A stretch of DNA of 64,000 nucleotides, taken from NCBI RefSeq assembly GCF_007993935.1, contig NZ_VITY01000015.1:176437-240436 (forward strand). Reading direction: 5' to 3'. The translations under genes and the position numbers were made by a program. Position 1 is the stretch's first letter, and each line of letters starts with the position of its first letter. This document shows positions 1 to 11,825 of this stretch, in pieces. Below the pieces are notes generated by a model, which was not told where the DNA came from, searched no databases, and saw nothing but the letters and a program-made list of their open reading frames with translations. Origin of the DNA: Bradyrhizobium macuxiense (GTDB taxonomy: Bacteria; Pseudomonadota; Alphaproteobacteria; Rhizobiales; Xanthobacteraceae).

Positions 1-1086
1 TCGATCTCGGAAACGCTCGACGAATCGACCGGTATTGCCAAGCGCGTGGTCATCGACTGGCGCACGACGCGCGGCGGCTCGGACCTGCGTCCGGCCATCG
101 TGGTCAAGGGCAAGGACGGCAAGGTACTGAAGCTCGCGCGTGGCGGCGATGCCCGCTACATGCTGTCGGTCGACGGCATTCTGTCGGTCGACATCGGCGC
201 GAAGGTGATGCCCGGCGACATCCTGGCGCGTATCTCGACCGAGAGCGCCAAGACGCGTGACATCACCGGCGGTCTGCCGCGGGTGGCGGAACTGTTCGAG
301 GCTCGCAAGCCGAAGGACGCGGCGATCATCGCGGAGACCGCGGGAACGATCCGCTTCGGCCGCGACTACAAGAACAAGCGCCGCATCTCGATCGAGCCGA
401 TGGATAAGACCGAGGAGCCGCGCGAGTACCTGATCCCGAAGGGCAAGCACATCCACCTTCAGGACGGCGACATCGTCGAAAAGGGCGATTTCATCGTCGA
501 AGGCAATCCGGCGCCGCACGACATCCTGGCGATCAAGGGCATCGAGGAACTCGCTGCCTATCTGGTCAACGAAATCCAGGAGGTCTACCGGTTGCAGGGC
601 GTGCTCATCAACGACAAGCACATCGAGGTGATTGTCCGTCAGATGCTCCAGAAGGTCGAAGTCACCGATCAGGGCGACACCGACATGATCTCGGGCGAGC
701 AGGTCGACAAGATCGAGTTCGACGCGCTCAACACCAAGGCCAAGGAGGAGGGCAAGAAGCCCGCCACGGGTACGCCGGTTCTGCTCGGCATCACCAAGGC
801 GAGCTTGCAGACCCGCTCGTTCTTCTCGGCGGCGTCGTTCCAGGAGACCACGCGCGTGCTCACCGAGGCTGCCGTCAACGGCAAGATCGACCCGCTTGAA
901 GGCCTCAAGGAGAACGTCATTGTCGGCCGCCTGATCCCGGCCGGCACCGGCGCCTCGATGGCGCGGATCCGCGAAGTCGCGGTCAAGCGCGACAAGCTGA
1001 TCCTCGACGAGCGCGAGAAGCAGCAGGCGGCGATCGTGCCGACGGCTCCGGAAGCGGAGCCGCTGGCGCTGCCGCCCGCAGAATAG
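1..1086 (+). CDS. rpoC: DNA-directed RNA polymerase subunit beta', C-terminal part (5' end outside window)
   Basis: The reading frame is open from base 1 and ends in TAG at 1084-1086, giving the last 361 residues of a subunit that is normally about 1,400 residues long. The C-terminal beta' signature is plain: the FFSAASFQETTRVL segment followed by NGKIDPLEGLKENVIVGRLI and AGTG. This part forms the clamp and jaw base that holds downstream DNA and the bridge helix region of the core enzyme. An internal ATG at 46 is not the start. A strong terminator follows 28 nt after the stop, so the rpoBC transcript probably ends here. Identity is certain; only the upstream extent is unseen. Confidence 0.98.
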   Translation, partial: SISETLDESTGIAKRVVIDWRTTRGGSDLRPAIVVKGKDGKVLKLARGGDARYMLSVDGILSVDIGAKVMPGDILARISTESAKTRDITGGLPRVAELFEARKPKDAAIIAETAGTIRFGRDYKNKRRISIEPMDKTEEPREYLIPKGKHIHLQDGDIVEKGDFIVEGNPAPHDILAIKGIEELAAYLVNEIQEVYRLQGVLINDKHIEVIVRQMLQKVEVTDQGDTDMISGEQVDKIEFDALNTKAKEEGKKPATGTPVLLGITKASLQTRSFFSAASFQETTRVLTEAAVNGKIDPLEGLKENVIVGRLIPAGTGASMARIREVAVKRDKLILDEREKQQAAIVPTAPEAEPLALPPAE

Positions 1087-1114
1087 GCCTCCGCAAGACT
1101 ACGGTAATGGCGAG

Positions 1115-1140
1115 AAGGCCGGCGTTTTGCCGGCCTTTTT
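1115..1140 (+). terminator. Rho-independent terminator after rpoC
   Basis: A perfect 9-bp stem (AAGGCCGGC at 1115-1123, GCCGGCCTT at 1129-1137) with a 5-nt GTTTT loop runs into a T tract. It lies 28 nt downstream of the rpoC stop codon. Confidence 0.9.
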
Positions 1141-1263
1141 GCTGCTTTCTTTCCCTGCTGCGGTGCAGGGACGCAGTTTGTTCATCTTCCCTTCAGGCAA
1201 AAAAGTGCTTTTGCTAGGGTGACTTAGACCGGCTGTTTGGCTGCCGGAGGTGACGGAATCCAT

Positions 1264-3324
1264 ATGCTTGACTTGGCTATCGTAGGCGGCGGCCCCGGGG
1301 GGCTGATGAGCGCCTGGTATTTGAAGCGCAAACTCGGCGACCTCTGTCGCATCACCATCTTCGAGGCGTCGAACCGCCTCGGCGGCAAGATCGTCACGCG
1401 CAAATTCGACAGCGCGCCGGCGATGTACGAGGCCGGCGTTGCCGAGATCTACGACTACTCGATGACGGGACCCGACCCGCTGCGCGAGTTGATCCAGCAT
1501 TTCGGCTTGCAGACGATCCCGATGGATGCCGAGCAGGTGCAGCTCGACGGCGAACTGCTCGCCGACGTTCCGGGCATGCGCCGCAAATACGGCGCGAAGA
1601 CCGCGGCCGCGATCGAGGCATTCCGCAAGCGCTGCGCCGACCTGGTGTCGCCGCACGAGTATTACGAGGGCATCGGCGCCCACGACAACGAGCACCCCTG
1701 GGCCTACAAGACCGCCGAGCAGATCCTCGACGAAGAGGTCGAGGACGCGACCGCCAAGCGATTCTTCAAGGTGATGGCGCGCTCCGACATCGCGACCGAG
1801 AGCCACAACACCAACGGCCTCAACGCGCTGAAGAACTACGTGATGGATGTCGACGGCTATATCGGCCTGTATTCGATCCAGAACGGCAACGAGCAGCTGA
1901 TCGATTGCCTGCGCTCGGAGGTCAGCGCCGATATCCAGCTCAACCATCGCGTCCTCAAGGTCGGCAAGACCGAGCAGGGCCGCTACCAGCTCAACATGAT
2001 GAACGGCAAGGGGCCGGAGACGCGCGACTTCGACCTCGTGCTGGTCTGCCTGCCGCACTCCTGGCTCGCGACCATGCGCTGGGACGGCGAGCAGCTGCGC
2101 AAATCGATGGTCAAGCACGTCGCCTATTTCGACCGGCCGGCGCACTATCTGCGCGTCTCGATCCTGTTCGACGAGCCGTTCTGGGGCGAGAAGATCCCAG
2201 GCGCCTGGTTCATGTCGGAGGCGTTCGGCGGCTGCTGCGTCTACAATGAGGGCGCGCGCCACGATGTCGGCAAGCACGGCGTGCTGAACTGGCTGATCGC
2301 CGGCTCCGACGCGCTGGCCTACGCCAATCTCAGCGACGAGGAGCTGATCGACGCCGCGCTGAAGTCGCTGCCGGCCTCGCTCGGCAACGCGCGCGAACAC
2401 TTCCTCGAAGGCAAGACCCACCGCTGGCTGTCGTCGGTCAACGCGTTGCCGGGCGGCCTGCCGGTGCGCGACGTCATGACCAACCATCGTCCGGAGCCGA
2501 AGGAGCACCCCGGCCTCGTGGTGGTGGGCGACTATCTGTTCGATTCGACACTGAACGGGCTGCTCGATTCCTCCGATGCCGCGACCGACATCGTCGTCAC
2601 CGAGATGATGCGGCTGCGCCGCGCCCGCGCGCAGGACGAAGGCACGCTGTCCGACAAGGTCGACCGCGCCTATTTCGACAATTATCGCGGCGCCGGTCCT
2701 TACGGCGAAGTCTGGCGCAACTTCACCGACCCGGCCTATCTGACCGACCTGATCAAGACGGTCTGGGGCAGGGCGAAGGGCTACAAGCTCTTGATCGCCG
2801 GCTCCGCCAGCGGCGAGCTGGTCGGCGCGCTGCGCGAGCGCGGCATCGATGCCTGGGGCATCGAGAACAACCGCTACATCCACGGCAAGACGCCGAAGGC
2901 GCTCAAGAAGTACAACAAGCTCGGCTCGATCGCCGACATGCCGTTCAAGGACGATGAGTTCGACTTCGTGTTCGAGACCTCGCTATGCCATCTCGGCGAG
3001 AAGCAGGTCGTGCGCGGGGTGCGCGAGCTCAACCGCGTGGTCAAGACCGGCGTCGTGTTCGCGTCGGTGACCTCGGACATGGCGCCGGCGGTGATCGATC
3101 GCTACGATCTGCTGCGCGGCGTGAAGAAGCTCGGCACCTGGTGGGAATGGTCGGAACTGTTCTTCGGCAACGGCTTCGACCTGTCGATGCATCGCCGCGA
3201 CTGCACCGATGCGCTGTGGACGTTGACGCTCGCCGCCAACAAGGGGCCGGGGCAGTGGTACGCCGACTCCGACAGCCTGCGTTATTCGTTCTTCGACAAG
3301 GTCGAGGCCGACCTCGACGACTAG
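1264..3324 (+). CDS. FAD-dependent amine oxidase-like oxidoreductase fused to a SAM methyltransferase-like domain
   Basis: The protein has 686 residues from ATG 1264, chosen because GGAGGTGA ends 10 nt upstream; an earlier in-frame start at 1237 has no such site. The N-terminus carries an FAD dinucleotide-binding fold (IVGGGPGGLMSA near residues 5-17, then an acidic residue in FEASNRLGGK). A second FAD contact (VVVGDYLFDSTLNGLL) lies near residue 420. This half looks like the flavin amine oxidase/phytoene desaturase superfamily. From about residue 460 a class I methyltransferase-like domain follows, with a motif I-like LLIAGSASGEL near 507 and a motif IV-like region (DDEFDFVFETSLCHL) near 560. 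Motif I lacks the usual GxGxG, so SAM binding is unproven. Substrate is unknown. The gene stands alone between rpoC and the ABC exporter. The fusion is read directly from one uninterrupted frame. Confidence 0.75.
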   Translation: MLDLAIVGGGPGGLMSAWYLKRKLGDLCRITIFEASNRLGGKIVTRKFDSAPAMYEAGVAEIYDYSMTGPDPLRELIQHFGLQTIPMDAEQVQLDGELLADVPGMRRKYGAKTAAAIEAFRKRCADLVSPHEYYEGIGAHDNEHPWAYKTAEQILDEEVEDATAKRFFKVMARSDIATESHNTNGLNALKNYVMDVDGYIGLYSIQNGNEQLIDCLRSEVSADIQLNHRVLKVGKTEQGRYQLNMMNGKGPETRDFDLVLVCLPHSWLATMRWDGEQLRKSMVKHVAYFDRPAHYLRVSILFDEPFWGEKIPGAWFMSEAFGGCCVYNEGARHDVGKHGVLNWLIAGSDALAYANLSDEELIDAALKSLPASLGNAREHFLEGKTHRWLSSVNALPGGLPVRDVMTNHRPEPKEHPGLVVVGDYLFDSTLNGLLDSSDAATDIVVTEMMRLRRARAQDEGTLSDKVDRAYFDNYRGAGPYGEVWRNFTDPAYLTDLIKTVWGRAKGYKLLIAGSASGELVGALRERGIDAWGIENNRYIHGKTPKALKKYNKLGSIADMPFKDDEFDFVFETSLCHLGEKQVVRGVRELNRVVKTGVVFASVTSDMAPAVIDRYDLLRGVKKLGTWWEWSELFFGNGFDLSMHRRDCTDALWTLTLAANKGPGQWYADSDSLRYSFFDKVEADLDD

Positions 3325-3551
3325 CGACAAGACGAGCAGGGTCCGGCGCAAGGCGAATTGGTCTTGCGCCAACCAATTGTCGAACGACGGCCCAACCTGT
3401 GATCCCGAATCCACGGAACGGTGTCGCTGCGCGTCGCGCTGTCCCAAACGCTTTGCCGAATTCTCCGTGATCGCATAGAATTGCAGCCGCAGCGTTGTCA
3501 GCTGCGGTTTCGATTTGCGGTCATGCCGGCCGTGGAGCATCGGTTGGTTTC

Positions 3552-5618
3552 ATGGCGCCAAGACCTCCTGCATCAAGACCTCCTGCGTCAGACGATCCGA
3601 CGAGATCGGCGGCCGATGATCCCGAGCTGAAGAAGAAGCCGGCGCCCGTGCCCGGTCCGCCCGCGGCGGCAGCCTCCGCAAAGCCCGCCGCGGCACCGGC
3701 CGACGACGAAGATGAGGACGACGAGGAGGAGGACGAGTTCGAGCTTGACGATGATGATGACGAGGATCTCGTCGTCTTCACCGCCAAGGAAGCCGCCGGC
3801 GCGCTGTCGACGATCTATGGCTTCATCAGGCCGATCCTGACCAACTACAAGAAGCCGCTCGCGTTCGTCACCATCGGCGTGCTGGTCGAGACGTTGTTCA
3901 ACGTCATCATGCCGCTCAGCCTGAAATTCCTGATCGACGATGCGCTCGGCGAGGAGGATTTCCAGGCGCTCTACAAGATCCTCGGCGTGCTCGCGGTCGC
4001 CGGCATCGTCACCTCGATCATCGCGGTCTGGTACGAGCGCTGGGATGCGCGGCTTGGTGCCGGCATCATCGCCGACGTCCGGACCCGAATCTTCGAGCAT
4101 GTCCAGAACCTGCCCTCGGCCTATTTCGCGCGCACCAAGCGCGGCGAGATCCTGTCGCGCTTCTCGATCGACCTGTCGGCCTTCGAGGGCTCGGTCAAGA
4201 CCTTCGCCAACAGCGCGGCGCTGCCGGGCTTCGAATTGATCGCCGGCATCATCCTGATGCTGTTCCTGAACTGGCAGCTGGCCGCGGTCGCCCTGCTGGT
4301 GTTTCCGATCACGCTGATCGGGCCGCGCATCCTGACGCCGAAGGCGGTGCAGGCCAATTACGAGCAGAAGCAGAACGAAGCCGCGCTGCTCGGAACCGTG
4401 CAGGAGAACGTCGCCGCGCAGGCGGTGGTGAAGGCGTTCAACCTGCAGCGCCGGGCGCTCGGCTGGTTCACGCTGCGCAACCGCGACGTCCGCGCCAAGG
4501 CCGCCTCGGCCATGTTCCTGTCGACCATGGTGGAACGCACCGTCACCATCGCGGTGCTGCTGCTCCACCTCGTGGTGCTGGCGATCGGCGCCTATCTCGC
4601 CACCAAGGGGCAGATCACGGTCGGCACCTTCGTGACCTTCGAGAGCGCATTCTGGGAGGTGTCGTACAACATCGCCCATCTCATGCATTTCATCCCGGTG
4701 TCGATCTCGTCGGCGGCGGCGGTGCGGCATATCCAGGAACTGCTCGACGAGCCGACCCGCGGCGCCGACCGTCCCGGTGCACCGGATCTGCCGCGCATCA
4801 CCAACGACATCTCGTTCGAGCGCGTCACCTTCCAATATGAAGGCGCGCAGACGCCGGTGCTCGACAATCTCAGCCTCAAGCTCAATGCCGGCAAGAGCAT
4901 CGCGATCGTCGGCCCGAGCGGCTCCGGCAAGAGCACGCTGATCAACCTGATCTTGCGGCTCTACGTGCCGGACGAGGGCCGCGTCGCCATCGACGGCGTC
5001 GATATCCGCCGGGTGACGCGCGAGTCGCTGCGGGCGAACATGGCGGTCGTGTTCCAGGAGAACATGCTGTTCAACATGTCGATCCGCGAGAACATCCGGA
5101 TCGGCAAGGAAGGGGCCACCGACGCGGAGGTCGAGGACGCGGCCAAGAAGGCCGAGATCCATCGCTACATCATGAGCCTGCCGCAGCGCTACGACACGTC
5201 GGTCGGCGAACGCGGCGATACCTTGTCCGGCGGCCAGCGCCAGCGCATCGCGATCGCGCGCGCGATCATCCGCAATCCATCCGTGCTGCTGCTCGACGAG
5301 GCGACCTCGGCGCTGGACCAGACCACGGAGGCCGCGATCAACCGCACGCTGCTCAAGGTCGCGGAGGGCCGCACCATGATCTGGTCGACGCACCGCCTGA
5401 CCTCGGTGGTCGAGATGGACGAGATCATCGTGATCTCAGGCGGCAGGGCGATCGAACGCGGCTCGCACGAGGAGCTGCTGGCCCGGAATGGCGTCTACCG
5501 CAAGCTGTGGGACGACCAGGGCCATGTCCATCACGACGCGGACGACGAAGACGATGACGCGGACGATGAAGACGAGGATGATGACGACGAGGATGAGGAC
5601 GAAGACGAGGAGGCGTGA
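3552..5618 (+). CDS. ABC transporter, fused permease and ATPase (exporter type), with acidic N- and C-terminal tails
   Basis: The protein has 688 residues from ATG 3552 (Met-Ala-Pro-Arg-Pro-Pro); a longer frame from 3495 exists but the proline-rich MAPRPPASRPPAS beginning is a more natural N-terminus. Order: proline/alanine-rich start, an acidic Asp/Glu run (about residues 51-75), a six-helix type I exporter membrane domain (about 85-390), then the nucleotide-binding domain with Walker A GPSGSGKST (about 454), signature LSGGQRQ (about 557), Walker B VLLLDEAT (about 577) and a switch His in STHR. The last 27 or so residues are almost only Asp, Glu and Ala. The fold is that of MsbA/LmrA-like half transporters that act as homodimers in the inner membrane. 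Substrate cannot be told. It is convergent with the next gene, 26 nt away. Confidence 0.88.
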   Translation: MAPRPPASRPPASDDPTRSAADDPELKKKPAPVPGPPAAAASAKPAAAPADDEDEDDEEEDEFELDDDDDEDLVVFTAKEAAGALSTIYGFIRPILTNYKKPLAFVTIGVLVETLFNVIMPLSLKFLIDDALGEEDFQALYKILGVLAVAGIVTSIIAVWYERWDARLGAGIIADVRTRIFEHVQNLPSAYFARTKRGEILSRFSIDLSAFEGSVKTFANSAALPGFELIAGIILMLFLNWQLAAVALLVFPITLIGPRILTPKAVQANYEQKQNEAALLGTVQENVAAQAVVKAFNLQRRALGWFTLRNRDVRAKAASAMFLSTMVERTVTIAVLLLHLVVLAIGAYLATKGQITVGTFVTFESAFWEVSYNIAHLMHFIPVSISSAAAVRHIQELLDEPTRGADRPGAPDLPRITNDISFERVTFQYEGAQTPVLDNLSLKLNAGKSIAIVGPSGSGKSTLINLILRLYVPDEGRVAIDGVDIRRVTRESLRANMAVVFQENMLFNMSIRENIRIGKEGATDAEVEDAAKKAEIHRYIMSLPQRYDTSVGERGDTLSGGQRQRIAIARAIIRNPSVLLLDEATSALDQTTEAAINRTLLKVAEGRTMIWSTHRLTSVVEMDEIIVISGGRAIERGSHEELLARNGVYRKLWDDQGHVHHDADDEDDDADDEDEDDDDEDEDEDEEA

Positions 5619-5644
5619 CGCCAGCGGCTCGTGACGTCCGGCCG

Positions 5645-6853
5645 CTATGCCCTGTCTGCCGCCTGCGGACGTTGCCGGAACTGACTGGCCGTCCGTGTTG
5701 CCGAGGCCGCCTGCGGGCGGTGCAGCCGGCGCAACGAGCCGCGGCCGAGATAGCCGAGGAAGCGCGCCCAGCGCTGGGCCTGCCAGTAGGGTCCGCTGCC
5801 GATCGACACCTCACGGAAGCTGAAGGCCTTGGCGTTCGACCAGGCATCGCATTCCCTCTTCACCGGATCGTCGTAGAACGCGGTGATCTTCTCCTCGCCC
5901 ATGCCGTCGGTCGCAAGCCAGGCCGGGATGTGGACGTTGCAGAGCTGGGAGACGTCGGTGAACACCTTGTCGGTTCCGGTGCCGGTGACCGGGCAGGTGC
6001 TGGCGAAGGCGTCGCCGACCAGGACGACGCCGGCCTGCCGATAGCCGGTGCTGACATAGACGTCGGCGGGCCGGACCTTGATGTCGCCGGCGACGCCGAA
6101 TTCGCCGGTGAGCCGGCGCAGCCGCGGCAGCGCGGCGTTCAGCGTCTCGACCGGATTGCGCCGCATCGTCCGCAGCCAGGGATCGTCGGCCTGGCGGTAG
6201 GTGAAGAGGTTGGCGCGCATCCGGTTTCCGATCGGAAACAGCGTGATGTAGGGGATGAGGTCGCTCGGCCGCTCCGAGAAATAGGTCATGGCCGCGAACG
6301 GGAAGGCGGGGCGGCCGACGGGGACGAAATCGAAGCCGAGCGAGATCGAGTGGCAATGGCTGGTGACCAGCCGCTCGATGCCGAGCATCCGGCGCAGCCC
6401 GACATTCAGGCCGTTGGCCAGCACCACGAGGCGGGCCGAGATCTCCTCGCCGTTGGCAAGCACGACCTTCTGCCGTTCGGAGCTGGTCGCGACGTTGACG
6501 ACCTTGTCGCAAATGAATTCCGCCGGCCGCGCGATTTCGTCCCGAATCGCGGTGATCAGCGCCTCGTACATGATGCCGTACTGCCGGCTCGGTTGCCGGT
6601 CGAGCAGATGGCCGAATCGCGCGATCCAGTTCTCGCCGTCTAGTGTCGCCGAGCGGAGCACGGATTCGGCAAGGCCGGTCCTGGCGAATCGCTCGAGCTG
6701 GAGGTCGCCGCCGATCTTTTCGACACGGAAATCGAACGGATAGACCCGGTGCGGGTCGATCAGCACGGTCGGTATTCCGGCACGGCCGAGCATGGCGGCG
6801 GCGATCGAGCCCGCAAGACCTCCGCCGATGATCGCGATGTCGGTGTACCGCAT
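5645..6853 (-). CDS. NAD(P)/FAD-dependent oxidoreductase, monooxygenase/reductase-like
   Basis: The protein has 402 residues from ATG 6853 (MRYTDIAIIGGG); an upstream start at 6901 would add 16 residues ahead of the FAD motif and is unlikely. GGGLAGSIAAAML near residue 9 is the ADP-binding beta-alpha-beta motif, and VVLVGDAFASTCPVTGTGTD near residue 280 is the second FAD contact typical of the p-hydroxybenzoate hydroxylase and geranylgeranyl-reductase superfamily. The C-terminus is rich in Arg, Gln and Ala and probably disordered. The enzyme is expected to be cytosolic and to hydroxylate or reduce a small or lipid substrate that cannot be named. It is transcribed towards the ABC exporter and away from the str operon. 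Confidence 0.75.
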   Translation of the reverse strand: MRYTDIAIIGGGLAGSIAAAMLGRAGIPTVLIDPHRVYPFDFRVEKIGGDLQLERFARTGLAESVLRSATLDGENWIARFGHLLDRQPSRQYGIMYEALITAIRDEIARPAEFICDKVVNVATSSERQKVVLANGEEISARLVVLANGLNVGLRRMLGIERLVTSHCHSISLGFDFVPVGRPAFPFAAMTYFSERPSDLIPYITLFPIGNRMRANLFTYRQADDPWLRTMRRNPVETLNAALPRLRRLTGEFGVAGDIKVRPADVYVSTGYRQAGVVLVGDAFASTCPVTGTGTDKVFTDVSQLCNVHIPAWLATDGMGEEKITAFYDDPVKRECDAWSNAKAFSFREVSIGSGPYWQAQRWARFLGYLGRGSLRRLHRPQAASATRTASQFRQRPQAADRA

Positions 6854-7549
6854 GAGAGATTCCGTGGCCGTCGATCGCGATTTTTGCGCTGCGAATGGCA
6901 AATAAAGGCTTAGTTTCGAAATTTGCCTTCAGGTCTAAGTTGGGGAGAATTGTTTCTATTCATATTTTATCCGGGTGAAATATGAGTCCGCTGCCGTGCC
7001 GGAAATTCGGACTGGGGCGAGGCGAGCGCGGACGCTGTCATATTTCGTCGCCCGGCGGGCGCCGGCGAAATGCGAAATCCGCAAGTGGCAGAGGCGTTTC
7101 TTTGCTTGTCGTTTTGCTTGACTTCACTATCTCTCGATTATACAAGGCGCCCACTTAACGACAGGCGGTGAGCTACGCCAGCGTCGGAACGGAACACCCG
7201 AAGGCCCTTTTTCAGGCGCCGGACGGGCACCAACCTCGACGAATGCCGCTCAAACGCTGTCGATGATAGCTAGGCAATGCCAGGACGATATTGGTTCTCT
7301 TGAGCTCGTCCTCTTGAGATTGATTTCGGATGCATGACCTCGGTGGCGGACCGGACAGCGAACGCTGAACGGTTCGGGATCGCGGTCCTCTGTGGCGTCG
7401 AAGCGCTTTCCGCTCAGCGATGAGTGGTTGGCGCGATTTCGCTTTGCGCGGGTATTTGATTCGCGTCGAGCGGGCCGTACGGGACGGCTTTTCCCGAGAA
7501 GAATTGGCGGGGCCATTCAAGGCTTCGCGAACTAAAGGGTGAAGGCTAC
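6854..7549. other. Long noncoding region upstream of the str operon
   Basis: These 696 bases lie between the divergent flavoprotein and rpsL. I see no convincing gene: short open frames on the minus strand near 7212-7520 have Arg/Ser/Pro-rich compositions typical of out-of-frame GC-rich DNA. The left part (about 6900-7000) is more AT-rich than its surroundings. A promoter candidate at 7117-7144 would leave a leader of roughly 400 nt before rpsL. Confidence 0.6.
7117..7144 (+). promoter_or_regulatory. Candidate sigma-70 promoter of the str operon
   Basis: CTTGAC at 7117-7122 and TATACA at 7139-7144 are separated by 16 bp, close to the alphaproteobacterial housekeeping consensus (CTTGAC with an AT-rich -10). 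No better match is seen before rpsL. This is inferred from motif match alone. Confidence 0.45.
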
Positions 7550-7921
7550 ATGCCGACGATCAACCAGCTGATCGCAAAACCGCGTGAAGTGCAGAAGTCG
7601 CGTAAGAAGGTGCCGGCGCTGCAGCAGTCGCCGCAGAAGCGCGGCGTGTGCACGCGCGTCTACACCACGACCCCGAAGAAGCCGAACTCGGCGCTTCGTA
7701 AGGTCGCCAAGGTGCGCCTGACCAACGGCTTCGAGGTGATCGGCTACATCCCGGGTGAAGGCCATAACCTTCAGGAGCACTCGGTGGTCATGATCCGCGG
7801 CGGCCGCGTCAAGGACTTGCCCGGCGTGCGCTACCACATCCTCCGCGGCGTGCTGGATACCCAGGGCGTCAAGAACCGTAAGCAGCGTCGTTCGAAGTAC
7901 GGCGCGAAGCGTCCGAAGTAA
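7550..7921 (+). CDS. rpsL: 30S ribosomal protein S12
   Basis: This 123-residue protein has the family's usual length. S12 sits at the interface near the decoding centre and checks codon-anticodon geometry. The conserved TTTPKKPNSALRKV block and the GGRVKDLPGVRYH block are both intact. The lysines at position 43 and in VKDLP, where streptomycin-resistance mutations arise, are wild type, so the sequence predicts no rpsL-based resistance. It is the first gene of the str operon, 15 nt before rpsG. Confidence 0.98.
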   Translation: MPTINQLIAKPREVQKSRKKVPALQQSPQKRGVCTRVYTTTPKKPNSALRKVAKVRLTNGFEVIGYIPGEGHNLQEHSVVMIRGGRVKDLPGVRYHILRGVLDTQGVKNRKQRRSKYGAKRPK

Positions 7922-7936
7922 GCGGGAAACGATCAG

Positions 7937-8407
7937 ATGTCGCGTCGCCATTCTGCCGAGAAGCGTGAAGTTCTTCCGGATCCGAAGTTCGGGAACATCA
8001 TCATTACGAAGTTCATGAACTCGGTGATGTACGCCGGGAAGAAGTCGGTTGCCGAAAACATCGTCTACGGTGCGCTCGGCATGATCGAGAGCAAGACCAA
8101 GCAGAACCCGCTCGGCGTGTTCGAGCAGGCGCTTGAGAACGTGATGCCGACCATCGAGGTTCGCTCCCGCCGCGTCGGCGGCGCGACCTACCAGGTTCCG
8201 GTGGAAGTTCGTTCGGTGCGCCGTCAGGCGCTCGGCATCCGCTGGCTGATCTCGGCCGCCCGTGAGCGCAACGAGAAGACCATGACGGAGCGTCTCTCGG
8301 CCGAGCTGCTCGACGCCTCGAACAACCGCGGCAACGCCGTCAAGAAGCGTGAAGACGTGCACCGGATGGCGGAAGCCAACCGCGCGTTCTCGCACTATCG
8401 CTGGTAA
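7937..8407 (+). CDS. rpsG: 30S ribosomal protein S7
   Basis: The protein has 156 residues, the full bacterial length. S7 nucleates assembly of the 30S head by binding 16S rRNA and contacts the E-site tRNA. The start MSRRHSAEKREVLPDPKFGN and the C-terminal KREDVHRMAEANRAFSHYRW are textbook S7. It follows rpsL by 15 nt and precedes fusA by 30 nt. In E. coli S7 is the translational repressor of the str operon; whether that holds here cannot be seen. Confidence 0.98.
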   Translation: MSRRHSAEKREVLPDPKFGNIIITKFMNSVMYAGKKSVAENIVYGALGMIESKTKQNPLGVFEQALENVMPTIEVRSRRVGGATYQVPVEVRSVRRQALGIRWLISAARERNEKTMTERLSAELLDASNNRGNAVKKREDVHRMAEANRAFSHYRW

Positions 8408-8437
8408 GGCGAACAACGGAATCTAAGGAACAGTCTC

Positions 8438-10510
<2,073 letters not shown>

Positions 10511-10550
10511 TTGTCGTTGGTTAGCAGCTAACGACTGAACGGAGAGTCAA

Positions 10551-11741
<1,191 letters not shown>

Positions 11742-11754
11742 GTACGCGAATAGG

Positions 11755-11805
11755 GAATGGCGAGTAGCGGGTGGGTAACCATTCGCTATTCGCTACTCGC
11801 CACTC
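11755..11805 (+). repeat. Palindromic element between tuf and rpsJ
   Basis: GAATGGCGAGTAGCG (11755-11769) and CGCTACTCGCCACTC (11791-11805) form a 15-bp inverted repeat with one mismatch around a 21-nt loop. The core GGCGAGTAGCGAAT recurs at 24383-24414, so this is a dispersed element. No T tract follows, so a simple terminator is unlikely. Confidence 0.75.
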
Positions 11806-11825
11806 ACTAAAGAAAGAATACGGCA

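Noticed and set aside
1099..2883. Antisense frame opposite the oxidoreductase fusion, running into the rpoC terminator
   Set aside because: Lacks motifs, starts inside real coding DNA and ends in the terminator hairpin region.
3588..5393. Antisense frame of 601 codons opposite the ABC exporter
   Set aside because: Arg/Asp/His-rich shadow; the plus strand has full Walker and signature motifs.
7212..7520. Small minus-strand frames upstream of rpsL
   Set aside because: Arg/Ser/Pro-rich random look, no ribosome site, located in a probable leader.
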